Shown here one piece after another: positions 45,103 through 56,171 of a DNA stretch of 64,000 nt; the first letter of the stretch is position 1, and every line of letters begins with the position of its first letter. A program made the position numbers and the translations under genes. The notes under the pieces were generated by a model. The model worked only from the letters and a program-made list of their open reading frames with translations. It had not been told where the DNA came from and did not search any database. This DNA is from Albugo candida (lineage: Eukaryota > Oomycota > Peronosporomycetes > Albuginales > Albuginaceae): contig CAJNAR010000031.1 in assembly GCA_905220665.1 (NCBI GenBank), positions 1 to 64,000 of the forward strand, read 5' to 3'.

Positions 45103-46687
45103 CTACAAATCACTTGCCGATTGCGCTGTGGCAAGATGCTGTACATACTCCTCCACATACTTTCGCATAAATTCATGGAGGCGTTTCTGCTCGCTCTGTA
45201 AAATCTCTTGTGGATGAATAGGCGTATGACTTGAATCGAATCGAAGAACAGAATTTGATTGGTCTCCTGACTGCACTCCCAATTGAGCGGTATTCGATTC
45301 GCGTTTCTTAACACCACAGCTATCGCCGTCTTCCGCTTCACTGTTACATGACTGGGATGTCTTGACAGAGTCCGTATCACACCAACTGGGACCACTTCGT
45401 TGCCTGTGGTTGGCTTCATAGACCGCCAATACGTCTTGCCCTACATCCTGCTTCTCATTGGAGCCTTCTCGATCAATCTGTCTCCATCGAAAAACGGGTT
45501 TTCTCGAGTGTGGTAGCTGCAACTTCTCGATCAGACCGACACTTGCGAGTACGTTTGCAATGTCGTAAAGTCTTCGAATCTTTGCTACAACGGGTGTTAA
45601 GTACGGTCTATTCAACTTGATTCAACGTACTTTTGTGCAGTCGATCATTATTATTTTCACACTCGCTTGGAAGAAGTAATTGTTTGGCTGCGTCGTCCAA
45701 TGAAATGATTCGATCCTCCTACAATTACAATTAGGTTTGTAATGCGAATTGTAAAAACGTACTCTCTGTAGAAATAGATCTACAAACATCTGACTCAGAT
45801 GTGAGAGCGATTTCCCTCTCTTCCGTTCGGCTACGAAAACCACAGTACAGTTCAGTACAATTCAGCTCCATTCACCACAATTCAATCTCGCTTACATCTC
45901 AATGCTGGAAGCTCATGCAAAGTTTCACCTTTCACGGAGCAGTTTCTATGACGTTCCTAATTTGAGTGTGTCAGCAAACCGAGCCTGTGGCCAGATCGGG
46001 GTACCTTCATGGCGGCGATGGTTGTCGGTAGCGTGGAGAGCCCGTGCCAATTGTACAAGTTCTTGCTCTTTCGACTGACGAGATGAATGCTTTCCAGAAT
46101 ATTCACAATATCATATATGCGCCTTCGTTCAACGCCCAATTCGGCGGCAACAGCATCCAAACACACTTCTCTGGCATTGTGTTCCCGGAAGAGTTTGAGA
46201 AAGCTAAAAGAGAATATCAAAACATGCGACAACGCTGAGCTTGGTATTTACTTTTCGCATAACAACCCCAACGATTTCTCTTTTCGATTGTATTCTCGAA
46301 AGGATGATTGTAACATTGATTCAGCTCCAAAGTACGGTGGAATATTGAGACCATCTGCCTTGAGATCGTAATTCGAAGTGTTCTGGTTTAGAGGCTTCTT
46401 ATCAGATACGTTAAAGCCCAATGGAACTAATTGAGCCACTTTGCGAGATCGTTTACGCTAATTCACGCACAATTGATTATTGAATTGCTTTTGGTTGCTG
46501 GTTGTACCTTTGTGGACGTTACGAGCATTTCCATCATTGCAGTTGCTGCTTCAGATCGATTTGGACTTGGTCGTACAACAACACACTCGTTTTGAGGATG
46601 TTTTAGAGGTACGACGAATTTTGAATTGTGAGTAGACAGGTTTGAATCGTGTGCGATATCAACATAACTAGTTGTGTCGTTTTTCAT
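45103..46687 (-). CDS. Atypical E2F (E2F7/8 or DEL type) with two DNA-binding domains, 427 aa
   Basis: Seven exons close in frame: 46687-46508, 46457-46252, 46203-46005, 45956-45896, 45830-45763, 45718-45631, 45584-45103 (introns 44-65 bp). DBD1 (about 111-185): [14 protein letters not shown], then [44 protein letters not shown]2 (about 220-300): [56 protein letters not shown]. Both carry the RRxYDI recognition helix. No dimerisation or Rb-binding region follows, so it fits atypical E2Fs, which bind DNA without DP and repress S-phase genes. A Ser/Asp-rich tail ends in a helix. MCM8, a replication factor, is nearby. Confidence 0.92.
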
Positions 46688-46875
46688 TACAAAGAAGTAA
46701 AAGTAGATAGAAAGTGAAGACGCAACGGCAATACAGAAATGATTGTGACACGAGGAATATTGCTTGCGCTGTGAAATCGGATCTGAAAATCATTTCATTT
46801 CCGCGGGAAGCTGTTCGCACATTGGCGGGAATGTGGTGAATTCCGCCAATCGAATCGATTCCTTCGTACAACGTT

Positions 46876-47565
46876 TTAACCACATTCCGAAGACCTTGCA
46901 TTCAATGCCGCGGGTTGTCCGAGTTGGCACGGTGGAAAATATTGTGTTTCGGATTTGAAACTGCGCGCTTCTTTCAACAGCTCGATTTTCCCGAGCCGTT
47001 TCTTGATGGAATCTATCTTCACACATCCATATCTAGTGCTGACTATATCCTCAAATGTGGTGAGGAACGCTTTCTCGCGCAATGATTGCTCTTCCTCCAT
47101 CATGAGGGGATGGCGGGGAAGATATGCTGGGTCTTGCTTGGTCTTTAAAAACTTTGCATTAACCTGTTTACCCACTTTTCGCGGCTTCAAAAGTGTAATT
47201 TCATTTTCCATCAAAATGCTATCCTCATCTTGAAATTTAGATGGCATCGCTTCGGGCCAATCGACGGCTTTTGTCGCAGCCAACTCCTTCTCATGCTGTT
47301 CCAGCGCCACGCGCAGGATGGGGGCATCCTCAAGTTGTTTGATTGTATTCCATAGCGCTTTTGTGGAGTGCAATGTGCCTGCTTCTCCTTCCTGTGTAGC
47401 TAAGGACTGCGCTTCTAACGCATCCACTCGGTGTTTGTTGAGAAAATCAATATGTAGCCGTTTGGCGTCGGAATGAATCGCTTTTTCCTTTGCTTTTTTC
47501 AAAGAGAAAAGCGGATGCGCATGGGGCAAAGGAGGTGGAGCTTCCGGTTTTTCATTTAATTCCAT
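46876..47565 (-). CDS. Unrecognised protein, about 229 aa, possible further exons
   Basis: A single frame from ATG 47563-47565 starts MELNEKPEAPPPLPHAHPLF and is charged and mostly helical throughout (KKAKEKAIHSDAKRLH, HEKELAATKAVDWPEAMPSK, REKAFLTTFEDIVSTRYGCVK). It has no signal peptide or membrane segment. I do not recognise a family. The last 20 or so codons may be read-through into an intron. The start lies 50 bp from the MCM8 start on the other strand, so the two share a very short divergent promoter. Confidence 0.65.
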   Translation of the reverse strand: MELNEKPEAPPPLPHAHPLFSLKKAKEKAIHSDAKRLHIDFLNKHRVDALEAQSLATQEGEAGTLHSTKALWNTIKQLEDAPILRVALEQHEKELAATKAVDWPEAMPSKFQDEDSILMENEITLLKPRKVGKQVNAKFLKTKQDPAYLPRHPLMMEEEQSLREKAFLTTFEDIVSTRYGCVKIDSIKKRLGKIELLKEARSFKSETQYFPPCQLGQPAALNARSSECG

Positions 47566-47615
47566 TATGGTGGCAACTTGATGTATCCTTGAGCTCCATA
47601 ATAGAGCGCGGTGTC

Positions 47616-49997
47616 ATGAGTGAGGATTTGCTGCGCGTTGTGGCTAGCTGCGTATGGACGCAATATTTTCCTGAAGACCAGCACATTGGAGTTCAGGAAT
47701 CGTCTGAACACCGCGCAGACTCTGCTTGCGAGCTTATACCCGAAGAAGAAGGACGATATCAGGCAGTCTTGATGTTCCACACATGTTTTGAGGATTCTAA
47801 TCAATGGAAACCTCTAATTGAATTGCATGATCTTACGAAGGAATCAATTCAATTAAGTCATGCACAACTCATAAATCGCTGTCAATTATGCGATTTCGCA
47901 AGTGTTATGCAAGAACACCCAGAACAAGTGATTGCTTGTTTGGGACTAGCGTTATGCCTGGTGCGTGATAAGGTACAAGCTACTAGCAGCAGAATTCTCG
48001 TTCGATTCTATGATGTTGCACCCGTGCTATCAATTTCACAAATCAAATCGCACGTCATTAATCACTTTGTCAGCGTCCGCGGAACAATTGTGCGAGTAAG
48101 TCCGATCAAGCCGCTTGTGACACAATGCAATTTCATTTGCGGAAAATGTGGCCGAATCACGTTGCGTATTTTCCCGGATGGAAAGTATAATCCACCTATC
48201 AAATGCATGTATGCATGCCGCAGCAAATTGCTCCCGGATCGATCGACAGTGACGACGATTGATTTCCAGACGATCAAGTAAGTATTCACGAGAAATGTAT
48301 ACAGATGCTAAGACTTTTCAACCAGAATTCAGGAAATCGATCATGAAGAGCATTCCGGGCGGATTCCTCGCATGATTGAGGTCGAACTGCACGAAGACTT
48401 GGTTGATTCTTGCATTCCCGGCAATGTGGTACAACGTTTACTACTCTCCCTGATAGACGTCTAATGATTTTTAGAGTAGGTGACAGTCATTGGCTTTGTA
48501 AAGAGCGTCAATGCACAAATTCGTAGCGGGAAGTTTGGGAAACAAGCGCAAAACAACTGTCTTCATGTTTTGTATCTGTTTGCAAATAATGTGGCGCACA
48601 CAAATGTAAGACCTTAGCATTTAGTCGAGTCACAGCCAACTCTCTGTGCGTAGGAGAAATGTGAGAAGGATGCTGAATTCAACAAGGAAGACCTGCAGGA
48701 AATATCACAGGTTTACAACGAAGGAAACGTCTTCGAACGCTTAGTTGCATCGCTGTGTCCTCAAATCTATGGGAACGAGCTCATCAAAGCAGGACTTTTA
48801 CTAGCTTTGTGTGGCGGTACACGCAACGCCAAGGATCGCAAAACTGCGCGCGCAAATTCGCATGTTTTGCTTGTTGGGGATCCAGGTCTGGGAAAAAGTC
48901 AGTTGCTTCGTGCCACCGCCAGTGTCGCCCCGCGATCAGTATATGTTGGAGGGAACACAGCTACAGCCACAGGCTTAACCGTGAGCATGTCCAAAGATTC
49001 TTCAGGTGGGTATGCACTCGAAGCTGGCGCATTGGTCTTGGCCGACGAGGGTGTCTGTTGTATCGATGAGTTTGATAAAATGGGTACCGACACACAAGCC
49101 TTATTGGAAGCAATGGAACAACAGAGTATCAGCATCGCTAAAGCCGGGGTCGTCTGCAATCTGAATGCTCGGGCCAGCGTGGTCGCCGCAGCCAATCCAA
49201 TTGGAGGCCATTACGATTCAGCCAAATCGGTTCATGAGAATTTGAATATGAAGGCGGCGCTATTGTCTCGATTCGACTTGGTATTTATTCTACTGGATCG
49301 ACCGGACGAAGAACGAGATCGACTTTTATCGAGTCATATCATGAATACGCACGCATCAGTCCCACGAGGGTGGAAACAGGCTGAAAAAAAGGGTCATGTC
49401 GCTGGAAATGCTACACTTTTGGAGCGTTTGTTACTGCATACCCAAATTTCGGGAAATTACATCCCTGTCCGTACGATTCGAAAATTAATTACATATTCAC
49501 GACGATATCTCCACCCCCAGCTAACACGAGAGGCCGCAGTTGAATTGCAAGAGCACTATCTTGAATTGCGTTCAAGCAGTATTTTCCCATTGAACGGAGT
49601 ATCGATAACAGTTCGACAATTGGAATCGTTAGTCCGACTTGCACAAGCACGCGCCAGGATTGAATTGAGCAATGAGGTTACGGTGCAACATGTGCGCGAC
49701 GTAATACAAATAATGGCTTGTTGCCTAAGGGATACGGACGTATTTAAAGCAACCGTACATAATGCACGCGGTTTGAGTCTGCCAAAGAAAGTCAAATTTT
49801 ATGCTGCGCGATTGGAGCAAGTGGCAAAACGACAAGGAAATAACGTATTTTCATTGGAAGAATTGGTGGAAATTGCCAAGTCTGCGCGGCTCGAGATTGC
49901 AAACTTTTACGATTTTCTAGACGTACTTAGTGAACATTGCATTGTATTGAAAAAGGGGCCAAAAAGATATCAGCTCCAAGCGTCATCTATCCGTTAA
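47616..49997 (+). CDS. MCM8: MCM8 DNA helicase, 744 aa
   Basis: Exons 47616-48277, 48326-48428, 48480-48605, 48654-49997 join in frame. The first ATG of the frame is 47616. N-terminal OB fold: INHFVSVRGTIVRVSPIKPLV, with zinc-type CGKCG (second pair MYAC). AAA+ core: GDPGLGKSQLLRA (Walker A, GKS type of MCM8), EAGALVLADEGVCCIDEFDKM (Walker B), AGVVCNLNARASVVAAANP, GGHYDSAKSVHENLNMKAALLSRFDLVFILLD (arginine finger). A winged-helix-like C terminus follows. MCM8 works with MCM9 (not seen here) in homologous recombination and meiosis. It is slightly shorter than animal MCM8 (840 aa). The stop is 3 bp from the stop of the convergent gene. Confidence 0.95.
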
Positions 49998-50000
49998 ATG

Positions 50001-50255
50001 TTATTTGATGCCCAATTGTTCTCTCCGATTTTGTATATCTTTTTCGTAAATTTCCTGCGGACGCTCGGAAGAAAACAAATCGTGGCCAGGTTTCTTATCT
50101 ACATAGCGTGTGTGGGTGAGATGAAAACACGTATGTACTCACGTACTCTTCTTGTACACCGGCAGATAGCATAGTCCAATGCCGACCGCAACGCCAAAGA
50201 ATACTTTGCCGCCTTCACTAAAAGGTAATTTATTCAACAGACGTTCGAGCGTCAT
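50001..50255 (-). CDS. Small single-pass membrane protein, 68 aa, unrecognised
   Basis: Exons 50255-50147 and 50098-50001 join in frame across a 48-bp intron with donor GTACGT. The product starts MTLERLLNKLPFSEGGK, has one hydrophobic span (VFFGVAVGIGLCYLPVY), and ends in a charged tail with KKPGHDLFSSERPQEI. A short N-terminal amphipathic stretch plus one span suggests a mitochondrial or ER tail; the family is not recognised. Convergent with MCM8, with 3 bp between stops, so the transcripts must overlap in antisense. Confidence 0.65.
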
Positions 50256-50722
50256 GATTGGTAGATTGATCGGTTGGCTACGGTGAGTCCACAATTCAAA
50301 TAATTGTGTTTCGCAATCAAAGAAGCGAGTCGTCGACCTGACCTCACAACTCAAAGCATTAGACACTAGAATCAGTGCGGATGATGAATAATTTTGTTAT
50401 GTCCAATTACTGCATGAACATTGAATACAATGTAATGCTTATACAAAACTTTCTGACGCGATTACTTCCATCGTTCTCATAGTTTACAATATATTGACGC
50501 GAAAAGAACTCTCAAACATCGGGGAATCATTCTCACGTTTATGAAAAAAATAAACATCGTAGCCGTTGACAGTCCGCAGCCAACTTATTCTTATGCTACC
50601 GCATGCACATGTCATATAAATCAAAATCGAGTTTCAATTAGATTGCATTGTAATGCACTAGAGTACAGACTCACTTCTCCTATCGTCATGGTGTGACTTG
50701 AACAAACACATACTGTACGTCA
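50256..50722. other. Intergenic stretch, nothing recognised
   Basis: AT-rich sequence between the small membrane protein and the zinc-repeat gene, both minus. It must contain the promoter of the first and the 3' end of the second; no clear element was seen. Confidence 0.5.
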
Positions 50723-52375
50723 TTAATTCTCCATAAGCGCTTGCTTTTCCGCTCGAATGTGCATCGTACACATTCCTTCATTTCGCGCTAACTTCTTGCA
50801 GGCTTTGACTTTACATAACCGCCCACGACGATGTACTTCACAAAATCCTCCGCCACGGTCCGTACGAACACATCCGTCAAACTTGCAATTTCGAAACCCT
50901 CCGTGTGTGGCGCAGAAATTGCCTCGTTGAGCACCTTTCTGGCAGTCAAGTGCTTGGCATCGCTTCCCGCCTCCGTGTGCTCTGCAAAGACCGCCTCCTT
51001 GGCTACTTTTCGTGCAATCTGGAAATTTGCATCGAGCTCCTCCTCCATGAGCTTTACACAATCCGTGTGACTGCGCGGCTTTAGTGCATTCTTCTCGCTT
51101 ACATTTCTTCCCGCCTCCATGTCCGATACAAAACTCGCCATTTTGACTCGATTTATTGCACCCATCAATGCTACATTTCCGTCCACCACCATGCGTCTTA
51201 CAGAAACCTTTGGATCGAACCCGACGCTCACATCCGTGTACCTTACAAATCGCCATATTCTTGATCGAACGCTGACCGACTAAACCAGGCAATGGTCCTA
51301 GTGGTTTGGGATTATTTAGGATCATGTTTTGCATGATACTACGGGAAGTCATATCTTGTGTAAACTGTGAAGATGGAAGTTGGTGGGTATATTGTCCGTC
51401 CATACCACGCGAGGTCTCGGAGATGGCCAATGAGATAAGTTCGGAGGGCTGGAATAATTCCTGATCCATTTCCGGTATCAACTTGTCTAACGATTCGAAT
51501 ACTTTATCCATGTGTGACATTTCCCCGAGTGGCGATTTCAAACAGTCAAGCATTCGACCGCGGAATTGCACCTCAGAGGATCCCTCATGATCTCGTCCTC
51601 TGTAAAATGAGAGAGGCTCCACCTCATAGGCATCAGTGTGTGGTTTACCGTGTTCGTTTTCAGTTCCGAACTGCTTCTTACGGGTTGGAATTGAATGAGT
51701 GTAATTCTGAAATCCAGTGCTAATTTCCAATCCGTTATCGCTGGGAAGAGGTAGTCGTGGTTTGTGAAATGGGCCTGAAACTCGGTTATTTCCGTAGACA
51801 CGTGGATTTTGACTAAAAAGAGTGGAGCTATTGGCTTGCGGTCCATGCTGAAAATCTGGGCGGGTTTTCGGTGAAGCGTCCGCATAAAACCCGTGAGTTT
51901 GTGACATAGTTGGTAATTGAAAAAATTGAGATAGTGGCTGATAGTAGGACGAAGATGCTAATAACGCTCCAATCGGTTTGAGGGGATCGGAAAGGAGGGA
52001 TTGGGAGGAGGATGTTGCAGTCGCATAGTGAGGCTGTAAGTGTTGTGATGACGACGTTGAGGAAGTGTTTTGATGTGCTTGCCATTCCTCGTCAAAATCA
52101 TAAGATGGAAGAATTATATTGCCGCTCTCATTCGAGTGATTGTTTGGGTGAATTCCGAGTGTCGATTCTATCAAACAGTCGTTTGCGGTCATATGTGCAA
52201 AAGAATGGAAAGCTGTGTTGATATTAGTAGTACTGTTGGATGTATCCGCGAAGCAAATTGGAAAATAATGAGTGTTTGTAGAATACCACTCTCGGTTGAG
52301 GATGAGGTGTACGAGCTGTACCTCATATTTGAGTCCTTTTTTTCCACTTCTAATCTGCGAAACATTCAACCCCAT
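50723..52375 (-). CDS. WRKY19-type zinc-repeat protein, 550 aa (or 489 from an internal ATG)
   Basis: A long Ser/Asn/Gln-rich N-terminal region (HLQPHYATATSSSQSLLSD, QFFQLPTMSQTHG) precedes seven tandem repeats of 24-26 residues (about 375-540). Each is C-x4-C-x5-C-x2-H followed by a basic GGG turn: CKVHGCERRVRSKGFCKTHG, CSIDGCNKSSQNGEFCIGHG, CKREECTKAAQSHGLCKAHG and so on. These are the WRKY19-like zinc-finger repeats abundant in oomycete proteins and often taken as nuclear or DNA-binding. An ATG at 52190-52192 (MTANDCLIESTLGIH) is a good alternative start, because the first 61 residues look unlike the rest. No intron is needed. Confidence 0.82.
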   Translation of the reverse strand: MGLNVSQIRSGKKGLKYEVQLVHLILNREWYSTNTHYFPICFADTSNSTTNINTAFHSFAHMTANDCLIESTLGIHPNNHSNESGNIILPSYDFDEEWQAHQNTSSTSSSQHLQPHYATATSSSQSLLSDPLKPIGALLASSSYYQPLSQFFQLPTMSQTHGFYADASPKTRPDFQHGPQANSSTLFSQNPRVYGNNRVSGPFHKPRLPLPSDNGLEISTGFQNYTHSIPTRKKQFGTENEHGKPHTDAYEVEPLSFYRGRDHEGSSEVQFRGRMLDCLKSPLGEMSHMDKVFESLDKLIPEMDQELFQPSELISLAISETSRGMDGQYTHQLPSSQFTQDMTSRSIMQNMILNNPKPLGPLPGLVGQRSIKNMAICKVHGCERRVRSKGFCKTHGGGRKCSIDGCNKSSQNGEFCIGHGGGKKCKREECTKAAQSHGLCKAHGGGARCKFPDCTKSSQGGGLCRAHGGGKRCQALDCQKGAQRGNFCATHGGFRNCKFDGCVRTDRGGGFCEVHRRGRLCKVKACKKLARNEGMCTMHIRAEKQALMEN

Positions 52376-53132
52376 TCTTTACAAGATGCGTGTGAAAGGC
52401 ATGCAAACTGTAAGAAGCGGTGGGAAACGCACCATATGGAATGCAAAAAGACCATTTTGGTATTCTTTATTTTATCACAGAGAACGTCCCTCTTTCTATC
52501 TTGCCTTTTGTATAGAGTCACGTGCGTCGCGGATTGTTTCAGTATACATTACCCACGGATTATATTACACATGAAAAAAGATGAAGTTGACTTGTGCATA
52601 AAGAACGACATATGGCACGAGCCATGCATAGAAAAATTCATAGTGATGTCTGTCTTCGACTTTACACCTGTCGAACTATATATATAGCCCTAATTCTTCT
52701 ACAAGGATGTTGGATCTTATTGGAATAGAGCCTGAAGCCATCCAAGTTACTGGAGCAAAGGCGTTATGGCAAGTATAGAGTGTATAGGTGCGTATTTACT
52801 TGTCACACCAGAGCCGGAGCGCGTATCTCACATTAGCTCGAGCCAGAGAAATAGAAATTCAAAACGAGTGTATAAATGGTACTAGTGTGTTCGTACAGAG
52901 GCCTGCGCAATGAGACCGTCGAAACCAGTAACAACAATCTTTATTAAGAGGATAAAATGCACAATACTCACACACTTTGCCTCAGCGTTTATTCCTCGTA
53001 TGTAAAATCATTGCACCTCTTCGATTGACCCACACGAGAGTACACTTGAGCGTCGCACGAATGTATCGACGAGTACATGAATTGCGACTTGAACTCACTC
53101 TCCATGCGTCAATGCTACATGCGCTTCTACCG
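52376..53132. other. Intergenic stretch, nothing recognised
   Basis: It lies between the start of the zinc-repeat gene and the stop of the formin. Plus-strand frames here have no recognisable content. Confidence 0.5.
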
Positions 53133-56100
53133 TCATAGTCCATTGAATCGTTCCCATCCTGGCGCGCTTTCGCACAACGCTCGAATCAGTGCGTGTCGAC
53201 GTTCTGCATCCTGCAACAATCGAGCAAGATCGGGAACCAAACGTCCGACGAAATCGAGGTCGAATGTTGCAGTAAGGTACTGATAGTAATCGCGCGCCGA
53301 AAGCTGTTCGCTGCCGAATTTGCGCGCGTTCGACGTGAATACTTTCATCTTTTTGTGGTCGCCGCCTAACGCGAGTTGGACGGATTCCAGCACGGACTTG
53401 TGGAGTAGTTGAGCCGCTTCTCCGACAACAGGCTCGATATCCTGCAGCGTAATTGGCACAGGCGATTTCCTCATTGATACACTATCTTGCTTTCGTCTTT
53501 TCTCCTGGTTGCATGCGTCAAGAAAACGCTTGTACGCGGCTTTGAGTTCGGACCGTTTGGCATCACTGACAAGTAGTCGTGCGCTGTCTGGAATTACTTT
53601 CAGAGCGCGTTTCCGGCCGATACAAAATCGAACTTGCTGACAAAAATCGTCCGCTGATATTTCGTCGTTTCCGAATTTCCGGGAGATCACTTTGAATTGT
53701 TCCACGGCGTCTGCGTGTTTGGAGTGCGTTTGTGCCCACAAAGAGACTGTCTTGATAATTTGAGAATAGAGCGCTTTGGACGTTTCCGGGGGTGCAGGCT
53801 CAAAGTGCTGACTTAGAAGCTCCGAATCGAGATCTCGGCCATCATGCGTTGGTGAGATTGATTTCTTGCTTTCATCTTGCGCGTTTGTGTGCTCAACTTC
53901 TACCGCAGCAGACTTGACATGTGCTTCGGCGGCTTCTGATGCTTTGGCTTCCCTCGCTGCGGCTTCTCTTGTAGCAGTTTCAGCTTCGCTCGCTGATTTT
54001 GCTTCACTCCATGTGCTTTCATAATCTTTTGTCTGATTTTGGCGATACGCATTCTTGAATTCTGATAAAAAGTCGTCCATCAAAGAAAAAAACGCACTGG
54101 TACCTAGTTTTCTCGGATCTTCACCAAACGAGCTGATGAGTTCGGTGTAAAGATTTTCGAGAGAGCTAAATTCACGATTTAGATCTTCAAGAACTTCAGC
54201 CGCTTCCTTCTCGAACGGTGCCATCACTTCCTGGAATCGATCACCTTCGGTCTGATCGTTACTAGATGCTTGTACTTGACCACGTAACATCACAAGCTCA
54301 TTGCTGTACAAAGATATATCGGATCGCAGCTGTTCCAGAGATAAGCGCTTTGCTTCGCCAACATGAGCGAGTTCAGCCGCGAAGGTGACCACTTCTGGAT
54401 TATGTTCTTCCAGTTGATGCGCCAAAAAATGCATGAGTGTGATTTTGGGGTCTATAGACCGTAATGTATGTAGCTTGGTCAGTGTGTCTAGCTTGAAGCC
54501 GTAAGCTGCTCCTCGTGGTGTCCCACCGTTCAAATAATTACCAATAGCCAGAATGTGTTCCAAAACTTTACGAAAGTTTCTGCTTTCTGTGAGTTCGTCG
54601 GTTGCAGCACTCAAAATATCGAGTTGAGTTTGCGTTTCTAGCACACGATCCTCAAAGCTAAGGTGGAATCGGATACACTTGATTCTCTGCGTGTATCGTG
54701 GGATAGACATCATTTCGAGGAAAAACTTTTCCAAATTCCCCAGTAGCTGCTCGTCGCCAGTATAATTTTTCAATAGATCTTGTTCTTCCAAAGTCGGTGC
54801 GGTCTGAATCAATACGTTGAGCGTTTCTGAATTCACTAGATCGGTGTCCACATTCAAAATGGCCTTTTTAATTTCACTCGGCGGCATCTTGATTCGAGCG
54901 ATAGCGATAGCGACATTTTGTTGGCGCTTTGGATCCAGTAATAAAACTTGTTGAGAAGTTGAGGTGTTTTCTTTCTTTTTTTTGGTGTCGTCTTCTTTTT
55001 TAAGTGTGTCCACGGCATTTTTGCGAAACATCCATTCCATCTCGCCGAGGTCCAGTTTCACGTTTGAGTCATTGAGCTTCACCCAAACGGTGCTGCTGAC
55101 TACATTGACTGGAACCCGACTCCAAAAAAGCGATCGCATTTCGACTTGAGGTTTGACAGTTTCTTTTCTTGGGAGTTGTGGTTCTATCGAAGCAGAACCG
55201 AGATCGGAGGAAGCCACACCTTTAGAACTCCTGCTTTGATTTGAAGTGGCAGCAAGCCCGGCGTCTTGAGTTCCTACATTCACTTCGTTCTTCAACGCCA
55301 TCACGGAGGCAACATCTTGAGCAGAATCCAGTACTGCAGGGTCCAGCCCTGCTGCTGCTATCTTCAGCTTGACTTGTTCGGGCGGCATACCTAGCTTTAA
55401 CAACTTGAAAAACTTAACGTACTCTGGATCGCAGGTACTTTCTGTTACTTGAGAGGTTTTTGCTAACAGTTGTTCTCCCATCGACAGCGTATTGTTCTGA
55501 TCAAGCATACTCGGATCCAAGCCTTCAGCACTCATTTTCAATTTGATCTGTTCCAAAGGCATTCCCATTTTCTTGAGTTTGAAGAATTTATTATATCTCT
55601 CATCGACTTGCACTCTTTCCTCTGGTGCGGAAGTCCCTGCTATATTTGTATCTGCATTACTCGAATCGTTCATCCTCTCGTCTGGCTTGTCCAAGATCGT
55701 TGGGTCAATTCCGTTTTGCTTCATTCGTTCTTGGGCTTGTTCAACAGGCATACCCATACTCACAAGTCTAAAATATTTCGCATAAGCCGGATGATCTTTC
55801 GCTCTCACACCCTTCTTCTCGTCTGAAATGTGCTTTACTTCAGTTTCTCCTTTCTTGAGCGTCAAATGATTTTCCAGTGCTGATTTTTTCAATTCTTCGA
55901 GTTCGATTCCAAGCATTTTGATCTTCTCTTTGAGCATGTCGTTTTCTTCCTTGACAAGTCTGAGATCGACTTCCTTTTCACCCAATAGCTTCACAACTGC
56001 ATCTTCGTCTTCTTGAACGATTTCTAAAGGCTCTCGATCATCTTTGTTACCCTTCAAATCCTCTTGATCACCAGATCTGACATCCAGATTCTGCTCATTA

Positions 56101-56138
56101 TCATCATTTTTGACAACCAAGTCTTGAGTGATTTCCAT
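53133..56138 (-). CDS. Formin (FH2 domain) without a proline-rich FH1, 1001 aa
   Basis: The frame starts at ATG 56136-56138 and may be the 3' part of a larger gene (see 56172-56897). A coiled coil (about 48-100) is followed by three repeats of about 38 residues: YFRLVSMGMPVEQAQERMKQ..GIDPTILD, FFKLKKMGMPLEQIKLKMSAEGLDPSMLD, FFKLLKLGMPPEQVKLKIAA..GLDPAVLD. They resemble the WASH3/CCDC53 motif. FH2 spans about 327-705 (LFWSRVPVNVV, RQQNVAIAIARIKMPP, RNFRKVLEHILAIGNYLNGG, AAYGFKLDTLTKL). An alanine/glutamate helix follows, then two ZNF598-tail-like repeats (ISRKFGNDEISADDFCQQVR; NARKFGSEQLSARDYYQYLT). FH2 nucleates and caps linear actin. The usual FH1 is absent, so profilin-actin delivery may differ. 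Confidence 0.9.
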   Translation of the reverse strand: MEITQDLVVKNDDNEQNLDVRSGDQEDLKGNKDDREPLEIVQEDEDAVVKLLGEKEVDLRLVKEENDMLKEKIKMLGIELEELKKSALENHLTLKKGETEVKHISDEKKGVRAKDHPAYAKYFRLVSMGMPVEQAQERMKQNGIDPTILDKPDERMNDSSNADTNIAGTSAPEERVQVDERYNKFFKLKKMGMPLEQIKLKMSAEGLDPSMLDQNNTLSMGEQLLAKTSQVTESTCDPEYVKFFKLLKLGMPPEQVKLKIAAAGLDPAVLDSAQDVASVMALKNEVNVGTQDAGLAATSNQSRSSKGVASSDLGSASIEPQLPRKETVKPQVEMRSLFWSRVPVNVVSSTVWVKLNDSNVKLDLGEMEWMFRKNAVDTLKKEDDTKKKKENTSTSQQVLLLDPKRQQNVAIAIARIKMPPSEIKKAILNVDTDLVNSETLNVLIQTAPTLEEQDLLKNYTGDEQLLGNLEKFFLEMMSIPRYTQRIKCIRFHLSFEDRVLETQTQLDILSAATDELTESRNFRKVLEHILAIGNYLNGGTPRGAAYGFKLDTLTKLHTLRSIDPKITLMHFLAHQLEEHNPEVVTFAAELAHVGEAKRLSLEQLRSDISLYSNELVMLRGQVQASSNDQTEGDRFQEVMAPFEKEAAEVLEDLNREFSSLENLYTELISSFGEDPRKLGTSAFFSLMDDFLSEFKNAYRQNQTKDYESTWSEAKSASEAETATREAAAREAKASEAAEAHVKSAAVEVEHTNAQDESKKSISPTHDGRDLDSELLSQHFEPAPPETSKALYSQIIKTVSLWAQTHSKHADAVEQFKVISRKFGNDEISADDFCQQVRFCIGRKRALKVIPDSARLLVSDAKRSELKAAYKRFLDACNQEKRRKQDSVSMRKSPVPITLQDIEPVVGEAAQLLHKSVLESVQLALGGDHKKMKVFTSNARKFGSEQLSARDYYQYLTATFDLDFVGRLVPDLARLLQDAERRHALIRALCESAPGWERFNGL

Positions 56139-56171
56139 GCGCTACCACATAGCAACACAAAATAAGATATT

